DNA from: Cyanobium sp. Cruz CV13-4-11 | GTDB taxonomy: Bacteria > Cyanobacteriota > Cyanobacteriia > PCC-6307 > Cyanobiaceae | Reading direction: 5' to 3' | DNA: 61,547 bases | Assembly (NCBI RefSeq): GCF_024346055.1 | Contig: NZ_JAGQCH010000019.1 | Coordinates: 1 to 61,547, forward strand | The notes under the pieces: generated by a model | Told to the model about the DNA's origin: nothing | Databases searched by the model: none | What the model saw: the letters and a program-made list of their open reading frames with translations, nothing else | Translations under genes and position numbers: made by a program | Shown: in pieces, positions 10,518 through 22,047 of the stretch | How positions within the stretch are numbered: the stretch's first letter is position 1 | Layout of the letters: every line of letters starts with the position of its first letter

Positions 10518-11612
10518 GTGAGCCAGAAGACGCTGACCTCCCTGGCCATGATGACGCTGCGCCAGCTGCGGCAGATCGCCAGTGACCTCGGCGTTTCTCT
10601 GTACAGCCGCAAGTCCAAGGAGGAGCTGGTGGAGGCCATCAGCACCCGCCAGGTGGAGGAGGGGGAAGGGCGGAGCCTTGAGCGCATCGAGGCGGACATG
10701 CTCCCGGCCCCCCGACCCGCTGCCGAGACCCGTGTCGTCTTCCTGCCCCGCGATCCCCAGTGGGCCTATGTCTTCTGGGACATCTCCGAGGACGACCGCT
10801 CCGATGCTCTCCATGCCGGCGCCTCCCAGCTCTGCCTGCGCGTCGCCGACGTGACCGGCCTGGCCGGCGGTTCGGCCCACCCCCACACCCTCCAGGAGGT
10901 GGTGGTCGACAGCCATGCCACCGAGTGGTACCTGCCCGTCCCCCTCTCCGACCGCGACTACCGGGTCGAGCTCGGCTACCGCAAGGGCGCTGGCGGCGGC
11001 TGGATCTCCCTGGCCTATTCCTCGGTCGCCCGGGTGCCGTCGCTGCATCCCTCCGAGCAGATCCTCGATCAGTTCGTTCCCTTCTCCCTCGACGCCTTCC
11101 CCTCCTCCGGCAGCACCAGCCTGCCCGCCCCCGCTGAAGCCGTCGATTCCGGCCTGCATGAGCGCCTTTACCAAAGCGCCACCAGCCAGTGGCGCCGCCT
11201 GGGCCGCGGCTCCGAGGCCTTCCACGAGATCGATTCCGCCGCCGGTCTGGAAGGCGGCAGCGAATTCTCCGCCTCCGGTGCCGGCCCCTGGGCCTCGGGC
11301 CGCAGCGCCTCCGGCATGGGGGGGGTGGGCTCCCGTCAGCGCTCCTTCTGGCTGGTGGCCGATGCCGAGCTGATTGTCTATGGCGCCACCGACCCGGCTG
11401 CCCGCCTCAGCATCGGCGGCGAGGAGGTGCCCCTCTCGGCCGATGGCACCTTCCGGGTGCAGGTGCCCTTCCGGGATGGCCAGCAGCTCTATCCGATCGA
11501 GGCCGTGGCGGCCGATGGTGAGCAGAAGCGCAGCATCACCATGGAGTTCCGCCGCTCCACGCCGGAAGACAACAGCAACCCGGCCAGCCAGGCCGTGGCC
11601 GAGTGGTTCTGA
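10518..11612 (+). CDS. DUF4912 domain protein with Rho-N/SAP-like N terminus
   Basis: Start GTG at 10518, 364 aa, soluble. Residues 10-45 (MTLRQLRQIASDLGVSLYSR, then KSKEELVEAI) look like the small helical Rho-N or SAP nucleic-acid binding module. Residues about 70-200 match DUF4912: RVVFLPRDPQWAYVFWDIS, DRDYRVELGYR and FVPFSLD. A Gly/Ser-rich linker follows, then a C-terminal beta-rich domain with LIVYGATDPAARLSIGGEEV and DGTFRVQVPF, an extracellular-type fold often paired with DUF4912. Function is unknown. It overlaps the next small gene by one base (TGATG), which suggests coupling. Confidence 0.85.
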   Translation: MSQKTLTSLAMMTLRQLRQIASDLGVSLYSRKSKEELVEAISTRQVEEGEGRSLERIEADMLPAPRPAAETRVVFLPRDPQWAYVFWDISEDDRSDALHAGASQLCLRVADVTGLAGGSAHPHTLQEVVVDSHATEWYLPVPLSDRDYRVELGYRKGAGGGWISLAYSSVARVPSLHPSEQILDQFVPFSLDAFPSSGSTSLPAPAEAVDSGLHERLYQSATSQWRRLGRGSEAFHEIDSAAGLEGGSEFSASGAGPWASGRSASGMGGVGSRQRSFWLVADAELIVYGATDPAARLSIGGEEVPLSADGTFRVQVPFRDGQQLYPIEAVAADGEQKRSITMEFRRSTPEDNSNPASQAVAEWF

Positions 11613-11818
11613 TGGACGCCCCCGCCAACTCCAACCGCAACCTGCTCAAGCTGGTCGTGGCCCTCACCCCGATGGCCGGCAGCATCCTTTTCCCACTGGT
11701 GGTGCCGATCCTGATGCTGCGGGTCAGCATTGCCTCGGGGGTGATCGCCGCCGTGGTGATCGGCACCCTCTGGTTCGCCGCCATGCTGCGCACCTCGGAG
11801 ATGCCCGGCCACCACTGA
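11612..11818 (+). CDS. Small two-helix membrane protein
   Basis: 68 aa from the ATG at 11612, sharing one base with the stop of the DUF4912 gene. Two hydrophobic stretches, about residues 10-33 (LKLVVALTPMAGSILFPLVV) and 34-58 (VSIASGVIAAVVIGTLWFAA), are joined by a short turn. There is no signal peptide. I do not recognise a named family. The overlap with the upstream gene suggests the two act together. Confidence 0.75.
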   Translation: MDAPANSNRNLLKLVVALTPMAGSILFPLVVPILMLRVSIASGVIAAVVIGTLWFAAMLRTSEMPGHH

Positions 11819-11916
11819 GGCCCGACTGAGCAAGCGGCGAGCCCCACGGCGAGCCAGCCGTGCGATGTCCACCGCCGGGAAGGCTGAAGGAGCGGAACCT
11901 GCCGCCCCGCCATCCC

Positions 11917-13347
11917 GTGGACCCTCTCGCGCCCCTCCCCCGGCTCCGGCCCGCCCTGCGGCCCGTGGTCGCCCTGGCCATGGTCGGGCTGCTCGGCGGC
12001 TGCGGCCCCGCGCCGGCGGCCCTGAGCGGGGGATCGCCCCGGGCCCTGCCTCTGCCAGCGGCCATCCGGGTGGCCTTCAACCACCGCGGCGACAGCCGCT
12101 ACCGCAGCCCGATCAGCGGCCAGTGGCGCCAGGGGGATGACCTGGAGGCCCTGCTGCTCGAGAGCATCCGCGAAGCCCGCCAGGAGATCCTGGTGGCGGT
12201 GCAGGAGCTCTCCCTGCCGGCGGTGGCGGAGGCCTTGGCGGAACGGCACCGCCGGGGGGTGCGGGTGCGGGTGGTGCTGGAGAACCTCTACAGCACCCCT
12301 TGGAGCCAGCAGCATCCCGTGGATCTGCCGCCCCACCAGCGCCAGCGCCAGCAGCAGCTGGCTGCCCTCGGCCAGGGGGACGCCGTCGCCGTGCTGCAGC
12401 GGGCCGGAGTGCCCCTGCTCGACGACACCGCCGACGGCAGCCGCGGCAGCGGCCTCATGCACCACAAGTTCCTCGTGGTCGATGGCCGGGTGGTGGTGAC
12501 CGGCTCGGCCAACTTCAGCCCCTCCTGCATCCACGGCGATGCGGGGGCGCCCAGCACCCGCGGCAACGTCAACCACCTGCTGCGCTTCGACAGCCTCGCC
12601 CTGGCCGGGGTGTTCGCCGCCGAATTCGCCCGGCTCTGGGGCGATGGCCCCGGCGGTCAGCCCGACAGCCGCTTCGGCATCGCCAAGGAGGGCGGCGGCC
12701 CCCAGGTGGTTGACGTGGCCGGCACGCCTGTGGAGGTGCTGTTCTCCCCCCACCGCCGCCGTGATCCCAACCAGGGCCTGGCCTGGCTGGAAACCAAGCT
12801 GGCCACCACCCGCCGGCGCCTCGATCTGGCCCTGTTCGTCTTCTCGGGCCAGAACCTGGCCGACCGGCTCCAGGAGCTGCATGGCCGTGGCGTGAAACTG
12901 CGCCTGCTGGCGGATCCGGATTTCGCCAACCGGGCCTTCAGCGAAACCCTCGACCTGCTCGGCGTGACCCTGCCCGACCAGGACTGCAGGATCGAAGCCG
13001 GCAACCGGGCCTGGGGCACCCCCGTGGAGGGAGTCGGCACGCCCCGCCTGGCCGGGGGAGACAAGCTGCACCACAAATTCGCCGTGCTCGATGGCCGGCA
13101 GGTGATCACCGGCAGCTTCAACTGGAGCCCCAGTGCCGCGTTCCAGAACGATGAAACCCTGCTGCTGATCCGCTCCCCCGTGCTGGCCCGCCACTTCGAG
13201 GCGGAGATCGACCGCCTCTGGCGTGGGGCCGAACTGGGCGTCAGCGGCCGGCTGGCCCGCCGCATGGAGCAGCGACGCCGCAGCTGCGGCAGTGGAACGC
13301 AGCGGCCCGCCGAATCCGCGCCCACGGCGACGACTACGATTCGGTAA
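11917..13347 (+). CDS. Phospholipase D-like lipoprotein with two HKD motifs
   Basis: PLD superfamily protein, about 476 aa. Both catalytic motifs are intact: HHKFLVVDG with TGSANFS near residue 190, and HHKFAVLDG with TGSFNWS near residue 385. They form the two halves of one active site that cleaves phosphodiester bonds. Residues 15-30 form a hydrophobic signal with a lipobox LLGGC, so the mature protein is probably a lipid-anchored envelope protein. The start is uncertain: GTG at 11917 places the lipobox Cys at residue 30, whereas GTG at 11860 would add 19 residues. It could be a nuclease or a lipase. The C terminus is basic and low-complexity. Confidence 0.85.
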   Translation: MDPLAPLPRLRPALRPVVALAMVGLLGGCGPAPAALSGGSPRALPLPAAIRVAFNHRGDSRYRSPISGQWRQGDDLEALLLESIREARQEILVAVQELSLPAVAEALAERHRRGVRVRVVLENLYSTPWSQQHPVDLPPHQRQRQQQLAALGQGDAVAVLQRAGVPLLDDTADGSRGSGLMHHKFLVVDGRVVVTGSANFSPSCIHGDAGAPSTRGNVNHLLRFDSLALAGVFAAEFARLWGDGPGGQPDSRFGIAKEGGGPQVVDVAGTPVEVLFSPHRRRDPNQGLAWLETKLATTRRRLDLALFVFSGQNLADRLQELHGRGVKLRLLADPDFANRAFSETLDLLGVTLPDQDCRIEAGNRAWGTPVEGVGTPRLAGGDKLHHKFAVLDGRQVITGSFNWSPSAAFQNDETLLLIRSPVLARHFEAEIDRLWRGAELGVSGRLARRMEQRRRSCGSGTQRPAESAPTATTTIR

Positions 13348-13364
13348 CTCTAAGTACAAGATCC

Positions 13365-13631
13365 ATGGACCCGGTGTCCACTCCCGCCGCCACTGCCACC
13401 GCCAGCTCCCGCCAGGTCACCCCACGCCTGGATGCCATCAACCTGATGCTGCGGGACCTTCACACCCGCCACGACGAAATCCGCCACCGTGCCGCCTTCC
13501 GGGGCTGCACCAGCGAGCTGCTGACCGTTCAGCAGGAACTGGTCGACTACCTGCTCAGGATGAAGAACTCCCTCCAGGGGGCGGAGACCGCCAACCCCGA
13601 GGAAGGACTCAACTACAACTCCTTCACCTGA
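13365..13631 (+). CDS. Conserved hypothetical small protein
   Basis: 88 aa from the ATG at 13365. After a Ser/Thr/Ala-rich N terminus of about 18 residues the rest is helical: TPRLDAINLMLRDLHTRH, then ELLTVQQELVDYLLRM. There is no membrane segment or known motif; a single Cys lies in FRGCTSELL. Its stop (TGA 13629-13631) lies within the leucine-codon overlap CTGA, where the next gene may begin. Function unknown. Confidence 0.7.
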   Translation: MDPVSTPAATATASSRQVTPRLDAINLMLRDLHTRHDEIRHRAAFRGCTSELLTVQQELVDYLLRMKNSLQGAETANPEEGLNYNSFT

Positions 13632-13660
13632 GCAGCCCGTCCGGGACCACCGCCGCCCGG

Positions 13661-14872
13661 GTGGTGGTGGTGGGGGCCGGTCCCGCCGGCGCCAGCCTGG
13701 CCCTGCTGCTGGCCCGCCGCGGCCTCCCGGTCGAGCTGATTGACGCCACCGGCCGTGGCGGCCGTCCTTTCCGGGGCGAAGGGCTGATGCCCAGCGGCCT
13801 GGCGGCCCTGGCCGCCATGGGCCTGCAGCCGCTCCCGCCGGCGGTGGCCCAGCGGCCTCTGGCGGCCTGGAGCTTCTTCCTCGATGGCCAGCTCCTGTTC
13901 GAGTCGCCCGAGCCCATGGGCAGCCCCGTCCCCTGCACCCTGATCGACCAGGAGGCGCTGCTGCAGGAGCTGCTGGCCCAGGCGAGCCGGCTGGAGGGCT
14001 TCCGGTTCCACGCCGGCCAGGCCGCCACTGACCTGCTGGAGCAGGGCGGCCGCATCACCGGGGTGTGCCTGGCGGACGGCGCCAGCCTGGAGGCCGACCT
14101 GGTGGTGGCCTGCGATGGCAGGGAATCGCTGCTGCGCCGCAAGGCGAAACTGGCGCTGGAGAGCGCCCCCAGCCCCCTCGACGTGCTCTGGTTCCGGCTG
14201 GAGGCCCCCGGATCCGAGGCGCTGGTGCGTTGGCTGGCCGGCCGCTTCGTGACCGTGGTGGGCGCCGCCGGCAGCTATGCCCTGTTCCCCTCCGCCCGCG
14301 GCGGCGTGCAGCTCGGCTGGGCGATCGAGCCGGGTGGGGCCGCCCCCGCTCCCACCCCGGCCAGCCCCGGGGCCTGGCTGGCGCTCTGGGCCCGGGACGC
14401 CCCCGAGCCCCTGGCCCGGCACTGGCGGGCCCTGGCCGAGACGTCCGTGCAGGGGCCGGTGCGGCTGCCGGTGCGGGTGGGGCTGTGCCCACGCTGGCAA
14501 CGGCCGGGCCTGCTGCTGCTCGGCGATGCCGCCCACCCCATGAGTCCGCTGCGGGCCCAAGGCATCAACATGGCCCTGCGCGATGCCCTGGTGGCCGGCC
14601 GGCACCTGGCGCCTGCCCTGCTGGAGGGTGGCCCTGCCGTCATCGATGCCGCTGCTGCGGCGATTTGCGCCGAGCGGCTGCCGGAGATCCGGCGGATCCA
14701 GCAGCTGCAGGAGGAGGAGGCCCGCCGGGCCGATCTGTTGCGGCGGCGGCACCGGCTGCGGAGCCTGCTGGCCCGCACCGCCCGCTGGAGCGGCCCCCTG
14801 CTGGAGCGGCGCTGGCGGGCCAGCCAGCGGGAACTGCGCAACGGCGTCAAGGCGATCGCCACGGACCTGTGA
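13661..14872 (+). CDS. FAD-dependent monooxygenase, UbiH/PHBH type
   Basis: Class A flavin monooxygenase. The first beta strand and dinucleotide motif VVVGAGPAGASL is at the extreme N terminus. A second FAD motif GDAAHPMSPLRAQGINMALRDA lies near residue 290, and the DG motif ACDGRESLLRRK near 160. These are enough for FAD binding and NAD(P)H-dependent hydroxylation, but the substrate is unknown. About 403 aa from the GTG at 13661. This start leaves no residues before the first strand, so translation may instead begin at CTG 13628, overlapping the upstream stop as CTGA. The C-terminal 60 residues are a basic helical extension. Confidence 0.85.
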   Translation: MVVVGAGPAGASLALLLARRGLPVELIDATGRGGRPFRGEGLMPSGLAALAAMGLQPLPPAVAQRPLAAWSFFLDGQLLFESPEPMGSPVPCTLIDQEALLQELLAQASRLEGFRFHAGQAATDLLEQGGRITGVCLADGASLEADLVVACDGRESLLRRKAKLALESAPSPLDVLWFRLEAPGSEALVRWLAGRFVTVVGAAGSYALFPSARGGVQLGWAIEPGGAAPAPTPASPGAWLALWARDAPEPLARHWRALAETSVQGPVRLPVRVGLCPRWQRPGLLLLGDAAHPMSPLRAQGINMALRDALVAGRHLAPALLEGGPAVIDAAAAAICAERLPEIRRIQQLQEEEARRADLLRRRHRLRSLLARTARWSGPLLERRWRASQRELRNGVKAIATDL

Positions 14873-14907
14873 GCGGCGGCCATGATTGGGGGACCTCCCC
14901 GCCCGCC

Positions 14908-15352
14908 ATGGACCGGACCGTTTCCGTCAGCCGCCCCGGCCCACGCCGCCTGAGAGCGTCCCTGCCTCAGCTGGCGCTGCTGGCGAGCCTGCCGTTGCTC
15001 GGGGCCTCACCGCTGCGGGCCGCACCGGAGCCGCCCCCCTTTCCGCCCTCCGCCGAATTCCGCTCCCTGCAGCTGATCGCCCTGGCCTGCAGTCGCGAGA
15101 ACACGGCCGAACCCTGCGACAAGGCCCGCAGCCTCGCCGACCCCCTGCTCGACCACCCGCGCCTGCCGGCCAGCTGCAAGGACACGCTCTGGACCATCCG
15201 TCAGCGGTCGGTGGTGGCCGCCAGCAACAGCTTCGAGCGTCGCGAACCGATCGACCGGGCCGCCCGCAGCCTCACGGCCGTCTGCCGCCTGCAGTTACCC
15301 GTCGCCAAGCCGGCGGCCAATGCCGCCCCCAGGCAGGGGGGCCTGAACCTGA

Positions 15353-15372
<20 letters not shown>
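14908..15372 (+). CDS. Secreted hypothetical protein
   Basis: 154 aa from the ATG at 14908, 35 nt after the monooxygenase stop. It has a Sec signal: basic RPGPRRLRAS, hydrophobic LALLASLPLLG and cleavage near ASPLRAAPEP (about residue 38). The mature part contains four Cys in a CSREN...CDKA...CKDT...CRLQ pattern, consistent with two disulfides in the periplasm. No recognised domain. Its last 20 nt overlap the convergent gene at 15353-15595. Confidence 0.7.
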
Positions 15373-17777
<2,405 letters not shown>

Positions 17778-17790
17778 GCGACCAGCGACC

Positions 17791-19152
17791 ATGAGGCCCC
17801 CTGGCGCCACCCTTCCCTGGCTGATGGCGGCCTGGGTCTGCGGTGCCGGCGGGCCCCTGCTGGCCCAGGAGTTGCCTCCGAAGGCCCCCCAGGCCGCCAC
17901 CGAGGCGCTCGAGGCCACCCGGTTCGCGCCCACCACCACGGTGAACCTGCAGATCAACGGCGTCATGGGGAGCCTCCGGTACACCGGCAACGAGGTGGAC
18001 CGTGCCAGCAACACCGCGGCGGGGGCACCGCTGCTGAACGGCGTCAGCCTCAACCACGAGCTGCGCCTGACGATCGACACCAGCTTCACGGGCCAGGACC
18101 TGTTCCGCATCCGCCTGCGCAGCGGCGATTTCGCCCCCTCAGGCTTCTTCTCCAACCCGCCCACCCCCCTGAGCCGGCTGGACGTGGCCTTCCAGGAACC
18201 GGCCTGCGGCGCCGGGGTGCAGGGATGCTCCGGTCGGCTGATCAGCATCAACCGGGCCTACCTGCAGCTGCCGCTCAGCCCCGAGATCCGGCTCAGCGTC
18301 GGGCCCCGGATCATGCAGCTCGACATGCTCCCCGTCTGGCCGAGTGTCTACAACGCCTCCCCGATCCTGGATCTGTTCCAGTTCGCCGGCTCGCCTGGCA
18401 CCTACAGCAAACGGTTGGGGGGAGGCTTCGGACTCTGGTGGCAGCCCCAAGGCGGGCTGCAGGGGCTGAGCCTGGGCTACGCCTACGTGGCCGGCCAGGC
18501 CGGGGGCAACGGGCAGGGCAGCGGCCTGTTCTCCGGCTCCTCCTCCCAGACCAGCACCGTGCAGCTAGCCCTGAGCCGGCCCCAGTGGAACATCACCGGG
18601 GCCTGGAGCTTGAGCGGCCCCCAGGTGAGACTGCGGGGCACTCCCCTGGCCAGCGAACTGGCGGCCGGCGGCCGCGACGGCAGCCTGGGTTCCTGGTCGC
18701 TGGCGGGCTACTGGCAGCCCCGCCGCTCCGGCTGGCTCCCCTCGATCAGCGCCGGCTGGGGCCAGGACACGTTCGGCTTCGGCTCCCCGGCGGTGGCCGG
18801 CCTCTCGGGGGTGCGCAGCCGCTCCTGGTACAGCGGCCTGGTCTGGAGCGACGTCCTGGGGGTGGGCAACAGCCTGGGGCTGGCTGTCGGCTCCCCCGCC
18901 CACGTGATCGCGATCCAGACGCCCAGCCAGAGCAGCCTCGACGACCGGGGGCTGGCCGTCGAGATCTATTACCGGATCCAGCTGAGCGATGAGCTCTGGG
19001 TGACTCCGGCCCTTTTCTGGCTGAGCCGGCCAAGGGGCGCCCTCAGCGGCAGCGCCGACCTGTCCCAGGCCCTGCTGTTCCCCGCTGCTTCAGGGGGGGA
19101 TGCCAGCCTGGGGGTGTGGGCCGGACTGATCCGGACGACCCTGCGCTTCTGA
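17791..19152 (+). CDS. Outer-membrane porin of the cyanobacterial SomA/OprB type, without SLH domain
   Basis: 453 aa with a signal peptide (LPWLMAAWVCGAGGPLLAQ) and a long beta-rich region of alternating hydrophobic residues ending in Phe (LIRTTLRF), the usual outer-membrane barrel end. Segments such as LRLTIDTSFTGQDLFRIRLR, RAYLQLPLSPEIRLSVG and AVEIYYRIQLSDELWVTPALFW are typical of cyanobacterial iron-uptake/OprB porins. These porins normally carry an N-terminal SLH domain and coiled coil; here the barrel starts almost directly after the signal, so it is a short form. Probably co-transcribed with pgm. Confidence 0.8.
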   Translation: MRPPGATLPWLMAAWVCGAGGPLLAQELPPKAPQAATEALEATRFAPTTTVNLQINGVMGSLRYTGNEVDRASNTAAGAPLLNGVSLNHELRLTIDTSFTGQDLFRIRLRSGDFAPSGFFSNPPTPLSRLDVAFQEPACGAGVQGCSGRLISINRAYLQLPLSPEIRLSVGPRIMQLDMLPVWPSVYNASPILDLFQFAGSPGTYSKRLGGGFGLWWQPQGGLQGLSLGYAYVAGQAGGNGQGSGLFSGSSSQTSTVQLALSRPQWNITGAWSLSGPQVRLRGTPLASELAAGGRDGSLGSWSLAGYWQPRRSGWLPSISAGWGQDTFGFGSPAVAGLSGVRSRSWYSGLVWSDVLGVGNSLGLAVGSPAHVIAIQTPSQSSLDDRGLAVEIYYRIQLSDELWVTPALFWLSRPRGALSGSADLSQALLFPAASGGDASLGVWAGLIRTTLRF

Positions 19153-19163
19153 GCGGCCTGGGG

Positions 19164-20375
19164 TCAGGCGAGCCAGTGCAGGAAGCGCTGGATCACCACG
19201 GCGTTGCTGATGTCCACGAAGAAGCCTGAGACCAGCGGCACGACGATGAAGGCCCGGCGGGCGGGACCGTACTTCTGGGCCACCGCCGACATGTTGGCCA
19301 TCGCCGTCGGAGTGGCCCCGAGGGAAAAGCCCGCGAATCCGGAACAGATCACGGCGGCCTCGTAATCGCTCCCCATGGCCCGGAACACCACAAACAAGAC
19401 GTACAGAAAAGCGATCGTGAACTGGGCGGCAAGGATGGCGAGAATCGGGCCCGCCAACGAGGCAATCGTCCACAGTTGCAGGCTCATCAGGGACATCGTC
19501 AGGAAGATGCCCAGGGAAATGTCCGACACAATCGCCAACGATCGGGGTGCAGCCAGAAAACAGATCGGCAGCAGGCGGGGCACGGTGTTGGTGAGCAGGA
19601 TCGCCGCAAACAGACAACAGACGAACAGCGGCAACTTGCCGCCGCTGGCGTCAACGGCCTTAAACAGCAGTTCCCCCAAACCCAGGCTCATATTCAGCCA
19701 GAAGAGCGTCCGCAGCAGACTGAAATAGGTGACGGGCTCCCGCGGGCGAGGCCTGGCGGACGCACCGCCCCCCCCAGAGCCGTCATCAAGGTCAGCGGTG
19801 GCCTCCGGCTTCAACTTATTGCTGCGGATCAGAAGCCGGGCGATCGGCCCCCCCATCAACGAGGCCAGCACCAGACCAAAGGTGGCGCAGGCGATGCCGA
19901 TTTCCTGGGCGTTGCCAATCCCGTGGACATCGGCGAAGGTCGGCGCCCAGGCGATCGCCGTGCCGTGGCCGCCCAGCATCGACACCGATCCCCCCAGTAG
20001 CCCCACCAGTGGGTTAAAACCGAGCAGCGTGGCCATGCCGACCCCGGTGAGATTCTGAAGCACGATGAACACCACCGTGGTGACCACAAGGATCAGCAGT
20101 GTCCAGCCCCCCGAGAGCAGCATGCTGATATCGGCGCTGAGGCCGATGGCTGCAAAGAAGTAAAGCAGCAGGAAATCCCGAGCCTGCAGGTTGAAACCGA
20201 TCTCCAGGCCCGTGAAACCATGGATCAGGGCCAGCAGCAGGCAGACGAGCAGCCCGCTGGTGACCGGCTCTGGAATGTTGAACTCCCGCAGGACGCCCAC
20301 CTTTCGGTTCAGCCAGCGGCCGATCGCCAGCACCACGATGGCGATGTTGAAGGTCGCGAAGCTTTCAAACTGCAT
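19164..20375 (-). CDS. gltS: Sodium/glutamate symporter
   Basis: 403 aa membrane protein with about ten helices in two inverted halves. Each half has a Gly-rich hairpin loop: GGSVSMLGGHGTAIAWAP near residue 130 and SGFAGFSLGATPTAMANM near 350. These are hallmarks of GltS, which takes up L-glutamate with Na+. The central loop (GSGGGGASARPRPR) is cytosolic. It follows a secreted hypothetical gene by 5 nt and is probably in the same minus-strand unit. A glutaminase lies 1.7 kb upstream; together they suggest handling of external Gln/Glu. Confidence 0.93.
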   Translation of the reverse strand: MQFESFATFNIAIVVLAIGRWLNRKVGVLREFNIPEPVTSGLLVCLLLALIHGFTGLEIGFNLQARDFLLLYFFAAIGLSADISMLLSGGWTLLILVVTTVVFIVLQNLTGVGMATLLGFNPLVGLLGGSVSMLGGHGTAIAWAPTFADVHGIGNAQEIGIACATFGLVLASLMGGPIARLLIRSNKLKPEATADLDDGSGGGGASARPRPREPVTYFSLLRTLFWLNMSLGLGELLFKAVDASGGKLPLFVCCLFAAILLTNTVPRLLPICFLAAPRSLAIVSDISLGIFLTMSLMSLQLWTIASLAGPILAILAAQFTIAFLYVLFVVFRAMGSDYEAAVICSGFAGFSLGATPTAMANMSAVAQKYGPARRAFIVVPLVSGFFVDISNAVVIQRFLHWLA

Positions 20376-20380
20376 GGCTT

Positions 20381-20842
20381 TTATTCACAGCCCTGGACAG
20401 AAATGCGGTAGCTGAATCCGATGGCGGCCGGCGTGGTGGAGGATCCCACCCGGAAGTTCATCAGCCTGGTGCGCTTGCCGGGAACGGCCTGGAAGGGCCC
20501 GAACATCCGCCCCGTGCCTGGCTCAAACGTCGGTGTTTCGTTGATCACCTGCAGGTTGCTGCCGTCGGTGAACACCATGAAACCCGACACCGGGAAGCTG
20601 GCCCGCTCGGTGGAGGCCGATGTGAAGAAGAAACGATAACTGCGGAAGTTGCGATCCACGATGAAGTCAGTGTTCCAGTTCGTGCGGCCCACGAGCCGAT
20701 CCGGACCGATCCGCTTGGACACCACCGGGGTGCCGCCGCCCCCGAGCGGCATCAGAAAGCGGCAACTGGCCTGCGCCGCCGGAACACCGGTGGCTGCTGT
20801 TGCGGTAAGCGCCGTGAGGGCGGCAAGGATCGCACGGTTCAC
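20381..20842 (-). CDS. Exported hypothetical protein ahead of gltS
   Basis: 153 aa from GTG at 20842 (MNRAILAALTALTATAATG), which gives a textbook signal peptide cleaved near PAAQA-SC. An ATG at 20881 would add 13 residues and cannot be excluded. The mature part begins with Cys and ends in QGCE, so one disulfide is possible, and is beta-rich: NTDFIVDRNFRSYRFFFTS and VSGFMVFTDGSNLQV. No known domain. Only 5 nt separate it from gltS. It might be a periplasmic partner of the transporter, but that is a guess from position. Confidence 0.65.
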   Translation of the reverse strand: MNRAILAALTALTATAATGVPAAQASCRFLMPLGGGGTPVVSKRIGPDRLVGRTNWNTDFIVDRNFRSYRFFFTSASTERASFPVSGFMVFTDGSNLQVINETPTFEPGTGRMFGPFQAVPGKRTRLMNFRVGSSTTPAAIGFSYRISVQGCE

Positions 20843-20968
20843 AGTCAAGGGAGTACCAAGGAGATCAGTAACGAGCAGCATGACAGCCGGCTGCGACTCC
20901 GCCCACCAACACCCTTGGGACGAGGACGCCAAACGCTTGCAAGACGGGGCCTGGTTGTGATCACTGGT

Positions 20969-21973
20969 CTATTCCTCACGCGCTGGAGTGAGACTGAGGA
21001 AGTCATTTTTCTGGCGTTCGGAATGAACCCAGATCGCGATCATGCCAGCCAGAGGGATCGACAGGAACACCCCCAACAGGCCAGCAACCCGCTGTCCGAT
21101 GAAGAGGGCCAAAAAGAGAATCACCGGATTGAGCTCCATCGCCTGGCCCATCACCTTGGGCCGGACGATGTTGTCCTGAATCTGACCGAGCAGCACGGAC
21201 GCGATCAAGGCCCGCAAGCCGATGTCTGCCCCCTGGGAGGTGAAGACCATCAACGAGATCAAAACGATGCCGAGGGTGGCGCCGATCCCCGGGATCACAT
21301 CAAGGACCCCAACAATGACGGCCAGAATCAAGCTGTACTTCACACCCAGCAGCGGAAAGATCACGGCCGTTGAGACGGTCAGAAACACCATCAGCAGCAG
21401 CTGGCCGCGAATGAATCCCAGAACGCTCTGCAGAAAGGTCACGGCGAAACGATCACGATGCTGTTCAGGAATCAGCCCCAGAAATCCTTTCCACAGCTTC
21501 TCCCCATCGATCAGCATGTAGAGACTGATCACTGCACCGAAAATACCCGTGAAGACCCCGGAAAACACGGTTTGCAACAACCCCAGCCCCGTCAGCAAAC
21601 CCTCCTGCAGCAACGTGGTGATTCTGGCGAATCCATAGGTTTTGAGGTATTGATGCAGGGGCGTGAGGTCCTGCTGTTTCAAGCTGCCTTGCAGATCCAG
21701 CAGCAGACCCTGGCCCTGGTTCAGCACCTGCAGGCCAATGCCAGTGATGAAGCCAACCAGGAGGATCAAAGCGCTGAAGCAAACGGCAGCAATCGACCAT
21801 CCCCGTGGCAGATAACGGCTCAGCCACTTCACCGGGACATTGAGCAGGGCCGCCACGATGGCGGCGGCCGTGAACACCGCAATCGTGCCTGAAAAGTAAT
21901 TGAAGATCACCACCGTGACGCCGATGCAGGCCACCAGCAGGAGATAGCGCAGGAGATTGGTGGTGCTGATCAT
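20969..21973 (-). CDS. AI-2E (PerM/TqsA-like) family membrane protein
   Basis: 334 aa with seven to eight hydrophobic helices, ATG at 21973. The C-terminal signature region is clear: LAVIVGVLDVIPGIGATLG followed by QIQDNIVRPKVMGQAMELNP and LALFIGQRVAGLLGVFLS, as in the AI-2E family. Members export small molecules or Na+/H+; the substrate here is unknown. The first gene downstream on the minus strand is the secreted protein ahead of gltS. 74 nt separate it from the glsA stop. Confidence 0.9.
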   Translation of the reverse strand: MISTTNLLRYLLLVACIGVTVVIFNYFSGTIAVFTAAAIVAALLNVPVKWLSRYLPRGWSIAAVCFSALILLVGFITGIGLQVLNQGQGLLLDLQGSLKQQDLTPLHQYLKTYGFARITTLLQEGLLTGLGLLQTVFSGVFTGIFGAVISLYMLIDGEKLWKGFLGLIPEQHRDRFAVTFLQSVLGFIRGQLLLMVFLTVSTAVIFPLLGVKYSLILAVIVGVLDVIPGIGATLGIVLISLMVFTSQGADIGLRALIASVLLGQIQDNIVRPKVMGQAMELNPVILFLALFIGQRVAGLLGVFLSIPLAGMIAIWVHSERQKNDFLSLTPAREE

Positions 21974-22047
21974 GGCGACAAAAAGCTCCCTGCTGAGGCT
22001 GGATCGTAGACAGACGAGGCCGTCATCTCCCTTGCAGCGGCCATGCT

